DNA of 64,000 nt, from assembly GCA_965153355.1 (NCBI GenBank), contig OZ231126.1, positions 91,698,001 through 91,762,000 on the forward strand, given 5' to 3'. This document shows positions 14,441 to 25,237 of this stretch, one piece after another. Source of the stretch: Flaccisagitta enflata (taxonomy: Eukaryota; Chaetognatha; Sagittoidea; Aphragmophora). Below the pieces are notes generated by a model. It saw only the letters and a program-made list of their open reading frames with translations, was not told where the DNA came from and made no database searches. The number at the start of each line of letters is the position of its first letter. The first letter of the stretch is position 1. Made by a program: the position numbers and the translations under genes.

Positions 14441-14735
14441 AGATGCGTCCTCTCATCTCTATAAGAGGGTCTGTCTGTCCGTCGGTTGGTCCGTCCGTCC
14501 GTGTGTCCGCTACGCCTGTTCAAAATACGCAGATTTCGGCTGTGTTTGGCCACGGCAATGTTATACACCAACATAAACGATCTTTAAAGAGTTTCGAGAG
14601 GCTCATTTAGCAATCCATTTTGAAATCTGTCTGTCCGTCCATCTGTCAATCCGTATGTCACTCACGTTCAGCGCGATATTCAGTTCAAACAGTGACACAG
14701 TCAGGACGCATCGTTGCCTGATCGGGCTAGTTACA
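14441..14735. mobile_element. hairpin element, subtype E
   Basis: The decayed cap AGATGCGTCCTCTCATCT is followed by CTATAAGAGGGTCTGTC, a GTCC core and CGCCTGTTCAAAATACGC, and ends GACGCATCGTTGCCTGATCG GGCTAGTT. Confidence 0.65.
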
Positions 14736-14784
14736 GGTACATATTCCCCTGCCGGGGGTTCGGGAGAGGGGGGGCGGGGGAAAT

Positions 14785-15125
14785 AATTTGAGTCCTGCAG
14801 AGAAAAACGGATTTCCCTTTGTTTTATGAGGCGTTTGAGGAAGTTGCTGCATTTTTCGGGCAGAATGGGACTACGCATGAAATTAACAGCTTATAAAGAG
14901 CTAATTCTCCTCTATCAGATGACGCCAAGCAAAATTCTGTGCGATTGATAGTTTTGGAGCTATGGTTATTTAAATCTTTTTATATTTTTTTGCATTTTTC
15001 CCAAAAACGAGGAATCGAGTTAGTTGAAGTCTGCACTTTGAAATGTCCCAGGTGATGATTGAGCATCCTGGCAGCACAGTCTCTCTCTTATTTCAACTCT
15101 GGACACTATGAGAAACTTTGTCTGT
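14785..15125. repeat. dispersed 330-bp repeat, copy 1
   Basis: Runs from TTGAGTCCTGCAGAG to CAGCACAGTCTCTCTC, then ACTCTGGACACTATGAGA. Other copies are 21222-21545 (reverse) and 50764-51078. Conserved blocks include GAATGGGACTACGCATGAAA and TTTGAAATGTCCCAGGTGAT. 15126-15390 shows nothing recognisable. Confidence 0.75.
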
Positions 15126-15398
15126 CCGACACGGCAGCCATATTCATATGTCTTTTACGAAATGGGATCAAATTTACGTTTTTACCACCGATGTCAACTT
15201 AGTCGATGATTCTTTGCTCAATTTCTAGCACGAGCACTCTTGAAAGATGAAAACATCATTCAAGTAGTGCAGAATAGACCGATAGTATCAAGGAAATAGA
15301 TACAGTTAGTGCACGGAGATCTTACAACATTGCGCTTACTCGTTCATTATTCACTATCATATCCATTCATTGGTTCACTCTTTCATTCATCTTACAAC

Positions 15399-16350
15399 CA
15401 GGCCTGAGCTATATAGCATTTTTGTCAACTATACAATACCAATACAATACTTTCAAGTATTGGGGCAATACAATACAATACCAATACAATACAATATCCA
15501 TTAAAATTATATACAATATATCATCATCGCATACAATACAAAACAATATATACATGATTTTAGATAGTTTTAATAATAAGTGATAAGTAGTAATATATGT
15601 CAAACTAATCATAGTTAGATGATATAGTAATAATCTGAAAAAAAATATAATAATTTTATTCATCATATAAATATTTTGTTATATAAAAAAAACTGAAAAA
15701 TTTTCATTTTTTTTTTCATTATGATAAAAGTTTAATTTCATTATTTTGTTATTCTGTCATAATCCTTAATATTTTTTTCTTGTTTTTTTACACTTATCTA
15801 TTTGTTTCTTTTTTTATCTAGATATGATTCGTTTTTTTATTTTCTTTTGTTTGTTTGTTTGTTTGTGTTTTTATTATCTTTCCCTATCTCTTTCACTCTC
15901 TCTCCTGTAGATACTTTATTTTCTTCCTCTTCCTCCCTTCCATCCTTCCAGCTTCTGACCACTGATTGTTTCTTTCATACATTTTTGTTCCTCTTCTTCT
16001 TTGTCTATATTTCGAACCCACCTAATCTGTCATAAGTTCTTCTTCCTCTTCCTCTTTTCATCCCTCACCCACTTTTACTTTCCGCAAATCCTCCTCTTCT
16101 CCTTTTATCTCTCACCTTCTCCACTTCTTTTTTTCTCCCTCAGACCTAGCAATGCTTTTCTTCTTCCTCTTTATCTCCTTCAGTCTTTCTCTCATATACA
16201 TCACTTTCCCCAGATCAGCTTTTTCTTAATATTGTATGGTATTGTATTGTATTGGAAAAATAACAAAATAAACTACATGTATTGGGAAAACCCAATACAC
16301 AAGAATATTGTAAACCCAATACCAATACCCAAAACAATCGCTCAGGCCTG
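15399..16350. mobile_element. 952-bp non-autonomous hAT-like element
   Basis: The ends CAGGCCTGAGC/GCTCAGGCCTG are flanked by the perfect 8-bp duplication CTTACAAC (15391-98 and 16351-58). The subterminal regions are inverted arrays of AATAC/GTATT (15430-15545 and 16238-16330). The interior is AT- and CT-rich; open frames there are low-complexity only. Confidence 0.88.
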
Positions 16351-16439
16351 CTTACAACTAGTTCATTCAATCATCCTTAATTTCTAGCTCTTTGATCGAT
16401 CGGTTTCATCGTTTTCGTCGAGATCGCCCTCGTCATTTT

Positions 16440-16467
16440 AATCGTTGTCGTTGTTGTCGTTGTTGTT

Positions 16468-16508
<41 letters not shown>

Positions 16509-16513
16509 TGTCG

Positions 16514-16567
<54 letters not shown>

Positions 16568-17020
16568 CTGTTGTTTTTGTTGTTGTTGTTGTTATTGTCG
16601 TCGGTGTGTTGTCGTCGGTGTGTTGTCGTTGGTGTTGTCGTCGTCGGTGTTGTCGTCGTCCGTGTTGTTGTTGTCGTCGGTGTTGTTGTTGTTGTCGTCG
16701 TTGTTGTCGTCGTTGTTGTTGTCGTCGTCGTTGTCGTTGTTGTTGTCGTCGGTGTGTTGTCGTCGGTGTGTTGTCGTCGGTGTGTTGTCGTTGGTGTTGT
16801 CGTCGTTGGTGTTGCCGTCGTCCGTGTTGTTGTTGTCGTCGGTGTTGTTGTTGTTGTCGTCGTTGTTGTCGTCGTTGTTGTTGTCGTCGTCGTTGTCGTT
16901 GTTGTTGTCGTCGGTGTGTTGTCGTTGGTGTTGTCGTCGTCGTTGTTGTTGTCGTCATCGTCGTCGTTGTTGTCGTTGTCGTTGTCGTTGTCGTCGTTGT
17001 TGTTGTTGTTGTTGTTGTTT

Positions 17021-17087
<67 letters not shown>

Positions 17088-17100
17088 CGTCGTCGTCGTC
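16440..17100. repeat. (GTT/GTC)n array with higher-order duplication
   Basis: About 660 bp of GTT and GTC triplets. A block with GTCGTCGGTGTGTTGTCGT units (16600-16755) is duplicated at 16756-16935. Open in most frames but only homopolymer-like products result. Confidence 0.95.
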
Positions 17101-17753
17101 AGTTACGTTCAACCTCAACAGACTTTCATTGCAGAACAAGCGTCTGAAACAAAAAAGAGAAATTCTAAAAAAAAGTAAGAAAGAAATCAAAATCTGTTCA
17201 AACTTTTTAATCTTTTTTATTTACTGTACAAGGGAATCGTAGAGATCGGTTTAAACAACGTATACCATGTAAGAAGACATTTTTTTTTATTCTACTTCGT
17301 CAATATGCCTGCCGTGCCGACCATCCATTGGTCTGTTGGTCCGTCTGTCCGTCCAAGTGGAAAAGTAGAAAAACAAGCGGTCTAGATGCTTGTGTGTGGG
17401 GGTTGAGGTTGGCGTGTGGAATGGGGTTGGATGCCTCTGTCCACCTGTCCGCAACCATATTGTAACCCCGTGTTACATGAGAGAAGGGGAGAGAGAGAGA
17501 GAGAAGGGGAGAGAGAAAATGAGAATGGAAGAGAGAAAGAGAGAAAGAGACGGGCAAACAAAGAACAAACAGAGAAACACATGTAGAGGGTGGAACAAAC
17601 CAAAAAGATGCCCGGAGAAAAAAAAACGCAATCAACCAGACAAAACACAATCACAAGAAATTCCAAAACCTCGCACTTACGACTTTTTTCCTACGGCGAG
17701 AGTCGCCTTTATTGTATCAAAGGATTCGTAAATGGGAAGTTAATCAAAAGGTA

Positions 17754-17973
17754 AACAAGGCCGGATACACGGCTACCCCAGTCATGTGTGGGTGGACAGG
17801 GGTTCTATTTGAGGTCACTAGACCATTTGGGCAGGAGCAGTGAGGTCAAAGAATAAAAAACGTAAAAAAAGTAAAAGTGTGATGGACCGACGCACCAACT
17901 GACCTGACAGACGGATGGACGGACGGACGGACGGATGGACAAAGCGGGGTGTAGAGTTGCGTAGCACGCGACT
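17754..17973. mobile_element. hairpin element, subtype A long form (cap at right)
   Basis: It begins AAACAAGGCCGGATACACGG, contains TTGGGCAGGAGCAGTGAGG and AAAAGTGTGATGGACCG, has a GGAC core, and ends AAAGCGGGGTGTAG plus the cap AGTTGCGTAGCACGCGACT. Confidence 0.75.
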
Positions 17974-18062
17974 AAAAAAACAGAACTAAGAAAATTAAAG
18001 AAGATACATTCCACTTTTGGCAGCACTAAGAGATATATACTCAGTTACTGCAACATGTTTTT

Positions 18063-18185
18063 AGGTGCGACAAAGCACCTCTATAACTGGCTGTGTCCGT
18101 TGGTTGGTTGGTTGGTCTGTCGGGTAACGCATTCGTTCGACGATCCACACGTCGCACCTTATTGGCCTACTTGGCCTTGTTAAAC
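18063..18185. mobile_element. hairpin element, subtype D, next to an exon
   Basis: The cap AGGTGCGACAAAGCACCT is followed by CTATAACTGGCTGTGTCC and a GGTTGGTC core, and closes with TTGGCCTACTTGGCCTTGTT. Its end lies about 20 nt before the acceptor of the exon at 18204. Confidence 0.75.
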
Positions 18186-18203
18186 TATTTCCGCTCCTTC
18201 TAG

Positions 18204-18480
18204 GTCGACTTCGACTGCCGAGTCTCGTAACGAATGCTCAGGGAGTCAAGATTGTCGGCGGCAGCGGCAGCGGTGTTGGTGGTGTTACCGGCGCCATCGC
18301 CTCCAACGGCGGCGCCAACAGCGGCGCCAGCAGCGGCGGCGTCAATCAAAACATGCCCACGTCGATGACTTCCTCCCAGCATCTCGTTCAGACGCCCAAC
18401 GGTGAAATTTTCTCTCTTTATCCCTTCAATCAAGTTCAATCCATAATTCTCGAAGGACTTCAAAACTCGGGCAAAGTCAG
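18204..18480 (+). CDS. N-terminal exon, probably of the MATCAP-type gene
   Basis: This open frame is flanked by CTCCTTCTAG| (acceptor, ends 18203) and GTCAG|GTCGGT (donor, GT at 18481). The product starts LVTNAQGVKIVGG, continues with a Gly/Ser/Ala-rich low-complexity part, and then has a more complex segment with MPTSMTSSQHLVQTPNGEIF and YPFNQVQSIILEGLQNSGK. I do not recognise a domain. Start phase is one base short and end phase is 2; the end phase fits the next exon at 23467 exactly. That agreement and the shared low-complexity style are the only reasons to place it in the carboxypeptidase gene. A hairpin-capped repeat ends about 20 nt before the acceptor. The donor context is duplicated at 18756-18779 inside the minisatellite that follows. 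Confidence 0.55.
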
Positions 18481-18489
18481 GTCGGTGAA

Positions 18490-18835
18490 AATCAAGGCGA
18501 AAGGAAATGAAGGAGGCAGGGCCAGTGGAGGAAGGTTGGGGGTGGGCGGAAATGAAGGGGGTTGGGCCAGTGGAGGAAGGGAGGGGGTGTGCAGAGGGTC
18601 CCGTGGAGGAAGGGTGGGGGTGGGCGGAAATGAAGGGGGCAAGGCCAGTGGAGGAAGGGTGGGGGTGGGTAGCCGGTCGTGGAAAGGTTGGAGTGGGCGG
18701 AAATGAATGCGGCAGGGCCGGCGCGGTGGAGGGAGGGTTGGGGGATGGGGTGTGGAACTCGGGCAAAGTCAGGTCGGTGGAAATGAAAGGGGGCAGGGCC
18801 GGTTGAGGAAGGGCGGGGGTGGCTGGCGGTGCGGA
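18490..18835. repeat. G-rich minisatellite just after an exon
   Basis: Units of about 50 bp built on GGAAGGGTGGGGGTGGGCGG AAATGAAGGGGGCAGGGCC. One unit (18756-18779) repeats the exon end and donor context of 18464-18487. Confidence 0.75.
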
Positions 18836-19264
18836 ACTATAATGTATGATTCACACTACGTGTAGCGCAAGTGAGACAACACAAAAAGACAAGCAAAATG
18901 ATGTAACCATGTGAATGAATATGGGGCAAATTGCAAGAATCACGCATTTCAAAAATAATTGTTTGTTGCATTTGACACGAACTGATGAGATGGCTGCAAG
19001 GAGAAGCGGGTTCTTCAAGAAATTTTTTTTCCTTTTTTTTTTTTTTTTTTTTGCGTTGGGCAATTAGTTCCTCCCGAGTGGGCCGGCGAAGTCTGTGCTG
19101 CAACACTATGATAAACACACACTTACGAGCACACATATTTACATGTTTTATGCGAAAAAAAAGAGGTTTAAAGCGGGCTCTGAATTTTCTCGATGGTTTT
19201 CTGGTCACGGTCGGTCGGTTGGTCATTCAACTCATACACTCAGTTCGTCAGCATATTCTTCTCT

Positions 19265-19273
19265 GTCTGTCTC

Positions 19274-19364
<91 letters not shown>
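19265..19364. repeat. (CT)n microsatellite abutting a LINE relic
   Basis: About 95 bp; LINE sequence begins directly after. A second (CT)n is at 20608-20664. Confidence 0.97.
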
Positions 19365-19366
<2 letters not shown>

Positions 19367-20290
19367 TGGAAGAAAGTGAGGCAGATATTAAGAAGTCTAT
19401 GGCTTGGCTGAAGAGATGCCATCTTGATCCCCACACAGAAAGCTATATCGCAGGGGCACAAGAAATGGCTATCATTACAAAATTCCACGAGAAACATATC
19501 TTAAAGAATAGTAGTGATGGCCTTTATCGCATCTGCAAAAACAGTCAAGAAACCATTTTCCATATCCTGGGTGCATGTGATATCCTCGCCAAGCGTGAAT
19601 TCTTTACACGACACAACAATATTTGCAAATACCTACACTTCAAGATATCACAACACTATAACCTGCCAACTGGTGATAACTGGTTCAGGCATGAACCACC
19701 CGAGGTCTCAATGAATGACAAGTGTGAAATCATCTATGACCAATGCTTTGCAGCCACAAGGTCCATAGGAGCTAACCACCCTGACATCTTCATTAAAGAC
19801 AAAATGCACAAAAAGGCGCTAATTATTAATGTTGTTTGCCCTGTTGACACAAATGTCAGTAAGAAAGAGCGGGAGAAGGTGGACTTCAAGCTGAGCTGGA
19901 AAGAATGTGGGGCGTAAATGCTGAAACTATACCTGTGGTTGTTGGGGGATTGGGTGCAGTCACAAAGAACCTGGGTGACTATCTGACAAAAATCCCTGGA
20001 TGTCCATACCAATATATGTGCCAAAAGATATGCCTGCTGGGATCAAAACAAATCCTATAGAATGTCCTTAAACAAAGATAAAGAGCAAGCCCAAAGACTC
20101 TCCATGACATGACTCTCCTATGAGGACAACCGATTCTCCCAGGAGTACCCAACTTATTTATATGCCAAAGAATATGCCTGCTTGGATCCTCAAGAATACT
20201 CCATGATGATTGATGTCCTGAGACACTACCGATGATAGCAAGCCCAAGAAAACAATAACCCTCAGACCAAAGAACAAAGACCAAAGACAG
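19365..20290 (+). pseudogene. non-LTR retrotransposon C-terminal relic with zinc-knuckle region
   Basis: A long open stretch begins straight out of a (CT)n tract: LEESEADIKKSMAWLKRC ... NSQETIFHILGACDILAKR, then RHNNICKYLHFKISQHYN. It carries the usual CxxC...HxxxxC ... RHN region that follows the RT domain in LINEs, with the first Cys replaced by Tyr. The segment PDIFIKDKMHKKALIINVV matches the endonuclease-like tail. Near 19890 the frame shifts; the conserved tail continues in another frame (ELERMWGVNAETIPVVVGG ... NLGDYLTKIPGCP) to a stop near 20062, with a decayed 3' UTR after it. It is 5' truncated and inactive. Confidence 0.8.
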
Positions 20291-20372
20291 ATTTCTAAGT
20301 CAGTAATAAGTTCTAAGTCAGTTCTATGTTCTAAGTTTTAAGTTTTTTAAGACAGTTTTTAAGCCCGCATTT

Positions 20373-20520
20373 TTATCGCGGACATGCGACTCTACACCAT
20401 GGCGTGTCACTCGGTAGGTAGGTTGGTACGTAACAAATATTTCTGAATTTTGAGCGGTTTTTGCATTACGGCCCCTGCCCAACCGTCCGCGACTGTCCTG
20501 CCGTGTATCCGGCCTTGTTT
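20373..20520. mobile_element. hairpin element, subtype A (cap at left)
   Basis: The decayed cap TCGCGGACATGCGA, CTACACCATGGCGTG and a short GGTAGGTAGG core are closed by GTCCTGCCGTGTATCCGGCC TTGTTT. Confidence 0.6.
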
Positions 20521-20605
20521 TCCTATGAAGACATGCGCTCTTCCGGAGAAATGAACATTGCGCCCAGAGCTGCAACTCTGGTGATGATTCTTCAATACAT
20601 CATAT

Positions 20606-20667
<62 letters not shown>

Positions 20668-20889
20668 AAATTCAATATTCGATAGACACAATTGCGCAGC
20701 AAACTTTTTTTTCCATTCTTTAAATTTTGTCCTCAAAAACATTTCATGCATTTCATTCCTTGGACAAAGAAAAAAAGTACATGAATTCTCACCACTTTGC
20801 CTCTCCCATGTCTCCTCCTTTTTGGGCAGCGGCCCCAAAGGGGCCGATGACCTATGCTTTCACATAGGGGAATTTCTCCTTCTCCTCCT

Positions 20890-22614
20890 CACGCATCCTA
20901 GGAACAAACCCTTGGTTGAAAAAAATGGCCATGTGTTGTGAACCCCCTAGGCATGTTTTAGATTGTATTAGGTACAATTAAAAGGCAATCAAAGGGAAAA
21001 GAAGGAAAAAGAAAGATGCTAAAGAAAAAGAGAGAAAGAGAGAGAAGAGAGAACAGGTTACAATAATATTGTTTGAACAGGGGCATCCAACCCCATCCAC
21101 ACCCCAACCCCCACGCACAAGCATCTAGACTGCTTGTTTTTCCACTTTTCAACGCGGACGAACAGATGGACCAACAGACTGATGGATGGACTGACAGACA
21201 AAGCCTCTCATAGAGTCCTTAGTTAAAATGAGAGAGAGACTGTGCTGCCAGGATGCACAATTTCCACCTGGGACATTTCAAAGTTCAAGTAGACTTCAAC
21301 TAACTCAATTCCTCGTTTTTTGGGAAAACGCGAAAAATGCAGAAAAAAAAGATTCAAAAAATCATAGCTCCAAAACTATTGATCGCACAGAATTCTGCTT
21401 GGCGTCATCTGAAAGAGGAGAATTAGCTCTTTCTTAGCTATTAATTTCATACGTAGTCTAGTTCTGCCCCAAAAATGCAGCAACTTCCTCAAACGGCTCA
21501 TGAAAAATAGGGAAAACAACTTTTCTTCGCGGAAATCAAAAAGTCTTCGAATCTTCGAATCTCGACTTTTTTCCAAACAATTCAAACCAGAAATAAAAAA
21601 AATCGGCTTGGAAATATAGCATTTTTAGCTTAATTAAAGCAAAAATAAAGCATTTTTAAGTATTTTTAAAGCCAAAAATCATAGTTTTCCTTTCTTTAAG
21701 TATGATAAAATAGGGTATTCTTGAATAATTTTTTGCCGTCTTTTGTTTATATGTGTTTTTAAGCGGTCTTTTGATTGAGGGGTAGGGGTGGGGTTAGGGT
21801 TAGGGATAGGGTTGGGATTAGTGTTAGGGTTAGGGTTAGGGGTAGGGCTATCGATAGGGCTAGGGTAGGTTAGGTTTTACATGCTACAGTCCGAATCAGC
21901 TCGTATTAAAGCTTCGCTTTGGCGGAGGATTCCGAGAAAAAACAAAAGACGTCAAAAAATTCTTGGAAATCGCCTAAAATAGTTGAACAGTGTGGCAATA
22001 GCTGCTGTAATAATATCTTAACCTCTTAAAAATAGTTCTGAGGCATCTTGTACAAATTGAAGCATATAAACTACCAAAAAAACAAATTCAGGTTTTTTTA
22101 ATGTATCTTAATTATTTTTAAGCCCCGATTTACAATTGTCTTCTTCAATCTAGTTGTCAGAGATTTAAACATGGGTATTTTTACTATTATTATGCATTTA
22201 TTGTAGTTTTTTCATTTTTTAAGAATAATATTTGTCATTCCTTGTTAAAAAAATCCTTTTTTTTTTTTTTTTGCTGTTTTTTAGTTTTTTTTTTTTTTTT
22301 TTGTGCTAATTGAGTAGATATCCTTCCAAACTAGCTTAAAAGGGTAAAAGCATTTATACAGCAATGATTTCCACCCTGCTCAGTGGTTTTTTAAAAATTT
22401 TTAAGGTGTGACTACCTTTTTTAGCATATAACACACATGAAACATGCTTAAAAATGTATTTTTTTCGCTAATATCAAGCTGTAAATGCTATATTTCCAAG
22501 ACAATTTTTTTTATTTTTTGCTTTAATTGTACCTAATACAAAGTAAAACATGCCTAGGGGGTTCACAACACTTGGCCATTTTTTTCCACCAAGGGTTTGT
22601 TCCTGGGATGCGTG
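20890..22614. mobile_element. 1.7-kb TIR element inserted in a minisatellite element
   Basis: The arms CACGCATCCTAGGAACAAAC .../... GTTTGTTCCTGGGATGCGTG pair over about 90 bp, including CCCCCTAGGCATGTTTTA. TCCT flanks both ends (20886-89, 22615-18). The interior holds a GTCC-core element (21075-21215), a 330-bp dispersed repeat (21222-21545, minus) and a TTAGGG-like tract (21783-21880). No transposase is recognised. Confidence 0.75.
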
Positions 22615-23060
22615 TCCTTCTCCACCAGCGTACCCCCCCTGCTTGAAACCCGGTCTGGAGGCTCAAATTCCAGTCTTGAGGCTCAAATCCCAGTCTCAAA
22701 GCTACAGTCCCCGTCTTGAGGCTCAAATCCCAATCTCGAGGCTAAAATCCCAATCTCAAGGCTCAAATCCCAGTCTCAAGGCTCAAATCCCAGTTTCCAG
22801 GCTCAAATGCCGGTATCGAGGCTCAAATCCCAGTCCCATGGCTAAGATCCTAGTCTCAAGGCTCAAATCCCAGTCTCAAAGCTCAAATCCTAGCCTCCAG
22901 GTTTAAATCCCAGCCCCATAGCTCACATCCCAGCTGCAATAAAAACAATAAACAATAAACAATAAAAACAGCCGCTGCCCCTCTAACCACCTCACTCCCA
23001 CATGAACTCACATAGGGGCAACGGGTACCGCTGGCCATCTAACGCTTTTGCGACTATTTT
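22615..23060. repeat. minisatellite element (right part), GGCTCAAATCCCAGTCTCAA array
   Basis: A 20-bp array (22640-22935) ends with CAGCCGCTGCCCCTCTAACC and ACGGGTACCGCTGGCCATCT AACGCTTTTGCGACTATTT. The left part with GGGCAGCGGCCCCAAAGGGG and CCTATGCTTTCACATAGGGG is at 20823-20889; the 20890-22614 element separates them. Confidence 0.7.
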
Positions 23061-23466
23061 CCTCTGCCTCTTCCTCCCCCTCCTTCTCCTGAGCCTTTTC
23101 GTCGTCGTTTTCATACTTCTTGTATGCGCCCACAGACTACACCTCCGATCACGCCTGAAATTATTTCCATTTCCTTTATTTCTCTGCTTTTTTTACCTTC
23201 CCACTCCACCACCATCACAACACCTTTATATCCCCGTTACTCTCAACTTTCATCTCTCCATCTTATTTCTCGATCATCACCTACCCCCGCCTTCCCCCTT
23301 CAACATCCACCACACAACACAACATTCTCCATCCCACACCCACCGCGGTACCTCCCACTTCCTCTACGCCTCCCTCTCTTTACATTCGCCGCTCTGCACC
23401 CTACCCCCCCCCCTCCCAATACTCTTCTCCACTCTACACCTTTCCCGCAAATACTCTTTCACCCAG

Positions 23467-23654
23467 GATACGACACGGAGATCCGTCGTCGCAGAATTTC
23501 AAGGGTTTTGAATCTGCTGCTGCAGCTGCATCTGCTGCCGCGGCTGCTGCGGCTGCGGCGGCGTCAAATTTGTCCACGTCCAGATTAAAAACGAGCTCCA
23601 TGGCCGAAGTCGGGCTTGCAACCTCAAATCCCAAATCGCAAGATAAAAATAAAA
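23467..23654 (+). CDS. poly-Ala N-terminal exon of the MATCAP-type gene (probable)
   Basis: The acceptor is a long pyrimidine tract ending TTTCACCCAG| at 23466. The frame reads IRHGDPSSQNFKGFESA, then an Ala run, then SNLSTSRLKTSSMAEVGL and SNPKSQDKNK. It ends at a weak donor, AAAA|GTACGA (GT at 23655). Phases (2 in, 1 out) match the exons on both sides, 18480 and 23827, which is the main support. No domain is recognised; MATCAP-family N-termini are generally variable and low-complexity. Alternative donors further right would still leave the frame open to a stop near 23745. Confidence 0.55.
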
Positions 23655-23826
23655 GTACGAAAAAGAAACAAGCACATCAGGCCAACAGTTCCATGTTCCG
23701 TATTACCCCTACAAACATGATTACTATTACTACTTACTTATCATAATACTTATTATATAGATTTTAACATATACACTGACAAACATGAACACACGCATTT
23801 ATAAACATGAAACAAAATTTTGCCAG

Positions 23827-24202
23827 GCACTGCGAGCGGGAAATCTAAAGGCAAATTATATAAACGCACGGAGAGTTCGAAGCTGTACTTGTTGAAGGAT
23901 GACAGGACGAGAGCCGCTATCAACGGGGGTGGCAGCAGCAGCAGCGGCGGCGGCGGTGGAGATTGCTTCATGGGAGGAGGCGGCTGCTACGGCGGCGAAC
24001 CGCGTGACTTCTGGAGCGTTACGACTACGGGCGAGGTAAACGCTGCTGCTGTGGGCACCGCTGCCGCCGCCGTCGCCGCCGCCGCCGCCGCCGGCGGTCC
24101 TAACCCGTCGGCGTTCCCTAACGGCGTCGGACAGCCAACGCTCCCACTCACTATTTCTCCATGGGCGGCACAAACGAAGCGAAGCGCTGCCTACCATCAG
24201 AG
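23827..24202 (+). CDS. Gly/Ala-rich exon of the MATCAP-type gene
   Basis: It lies between TTTTGCCAG| (23826) and CATCAGAG|GTCGTT (GT at 24203). The translation begins with TASGKSKGKLYKRTESSK and LYLLKDDRTRAAIN. It passes through a Gly/Ser run, DFWSVTTTGE and an Ala run, and ends near PWAAQTKRSAAYHQ. In phase 1 and out phase 2, it joins 23654 and 25238 without a frame break. A competing donor exists inside the exon (GGCGAG|GTAAAC near 24035), but using it would break the phase with 25238. No domain is recognised; it is assigned to the carboxypeptidase gene by phase continuity and position. Confidence 0.6.
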
Positions 24203-24312
24203 GTCGTTTATAATTGCTCATGAGTGTCTTTCTCGTCGTTATCAGTTTCACTGACAGTTTTCCTGTTAAGTTGTTCTTTTTGTTCTTAATATAAATGGCC
24301 TAATGGTTTTTT

Positions 24313-25165
24313 AGTCGCGGACTCGCGACTTTACAAGAGGCTTGGTGCGGCCGTCGCTTCATCCGTTGGCCCGTCCCTTGGTTTGTCAGTTCATAATGCG
24401 ATAGAGTCGAAAAGTGTTAAATGCGCATTTTAGATGAGGTAACCATAGCAAAAAAAAAGAGACAAAATGTTTTTCAATGTTTCACATTCATCCAATTAGA
24501 ATAACACGGCAAAATCTATGACCATTTTAAAGCTCTTTAAAAGATCTTCAAATTGGGACCATGCTGGTTATTGTAGCTTTATTCATTTAGAAATGACATA
24601 AGGATAAAGAGTAGATGGTCAAGACTGTAAAAGCCAAGTTGAAAAAGCTGTAACTTTTTGTTAGTTCATAAAAAACAGAGAAAAAAAATCTTAGATAACT
24701 TTTTTTTTCAAGATATTTTCAAAGATTTTTGAATTTTCTTTCATTCAAGACCAGTCCCAGATCTGTAACTCGAACCGTTTAAGAGTTAGAGTTCGTCAAA
24801 GTGAACCACTTCTTTTCAAATTCTTTTGAATACAGTTAAATTGCAAAATTAAATATGGCAATGTTTTCATTCATTCTTGTGCCATTTCCAAACAAATAAA
24901 GCTAGGACTACCAGCAACATCGCATTTGAAAGATCTTTCGCAGATCTTTAAAACGGTCATGGATTTTTTATATTTTGTATCTTTTGTTCAGCAGAAATCA
25001 TCTAAATAAGTTGTCTTTTTTTTTTTTTGCCATGGTTAGTTGTGACATTACCATGCCTGAGTTTGTTTGTTAAACACACAGGGGTTGTTCGCCCCTACCA
25101 ACCCGTCCACAGGTTCGCCCCCCCCGTCCGCGACGATATTTAAACCCCGCGTCTCTTGTTTTAGG
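24313..25165. mobile_element. hairpin element, subtype F, split by a MITE
   Basis: The cap AGTCGCGGACTCGCGACT is followed by TTACAAGAGGCTTGG and a core, then GAGTCGAAAAGTG. The MITE at 24442-25036 follows, then the end CGTCCGCGACGATATTTAAA CCCCGCGTC. Other subtype-F copies or parts are at 6600-6812, 17300-17480, 21075-21215, 51090-51262 and the pair 39805-39944/42328-42420. Confidence 0.6.
24442..25036. mobile_element. TA-flanked MITE in an intron of the MATCAP-type gene
   Basis: The ends ACCATAGCAAAAAAA.../...TTTTTTTGCCATGGT pair, with TA at 24440-41 and 25037-38. It contains paired internal blocks (Phe-codon-rich AT sequence around GACCAGTCCCAGATCTGTAA). It interrupts a GTCC-core element whose start is at 24313 and whose end is near 25165. 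Confidence 0.7.
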
Positions 25166-25237
25166 TTACAAGAAGCATCATTTCATTGATTCTTTCAATC
25201 TCATTCTCTTTCATTTTATATCTTTACTATATAACAG

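Noticed and set aside
16377-17242. 250-residue open frames (poly-Thr, poly-Asn, poly-Cys, poly-Val)
   Set aside because: All frames are open because the region is GTT/GTC triplets; no flanking complex coding sequence or splice logic.
21783-21880. Chromosome end (telomere)
   Set aside because: Units are irregular and internal, flanked by ordinary intron; at most a decayed interstitial tract.
22990-23466. Proline-rich open frames in the C/T-rich stretch before the exon at 23467
   Set aside because: The stretch behaves as a long pyrimidine-rich intron end; different frames are equally open and none joins the exon frame convincingly.
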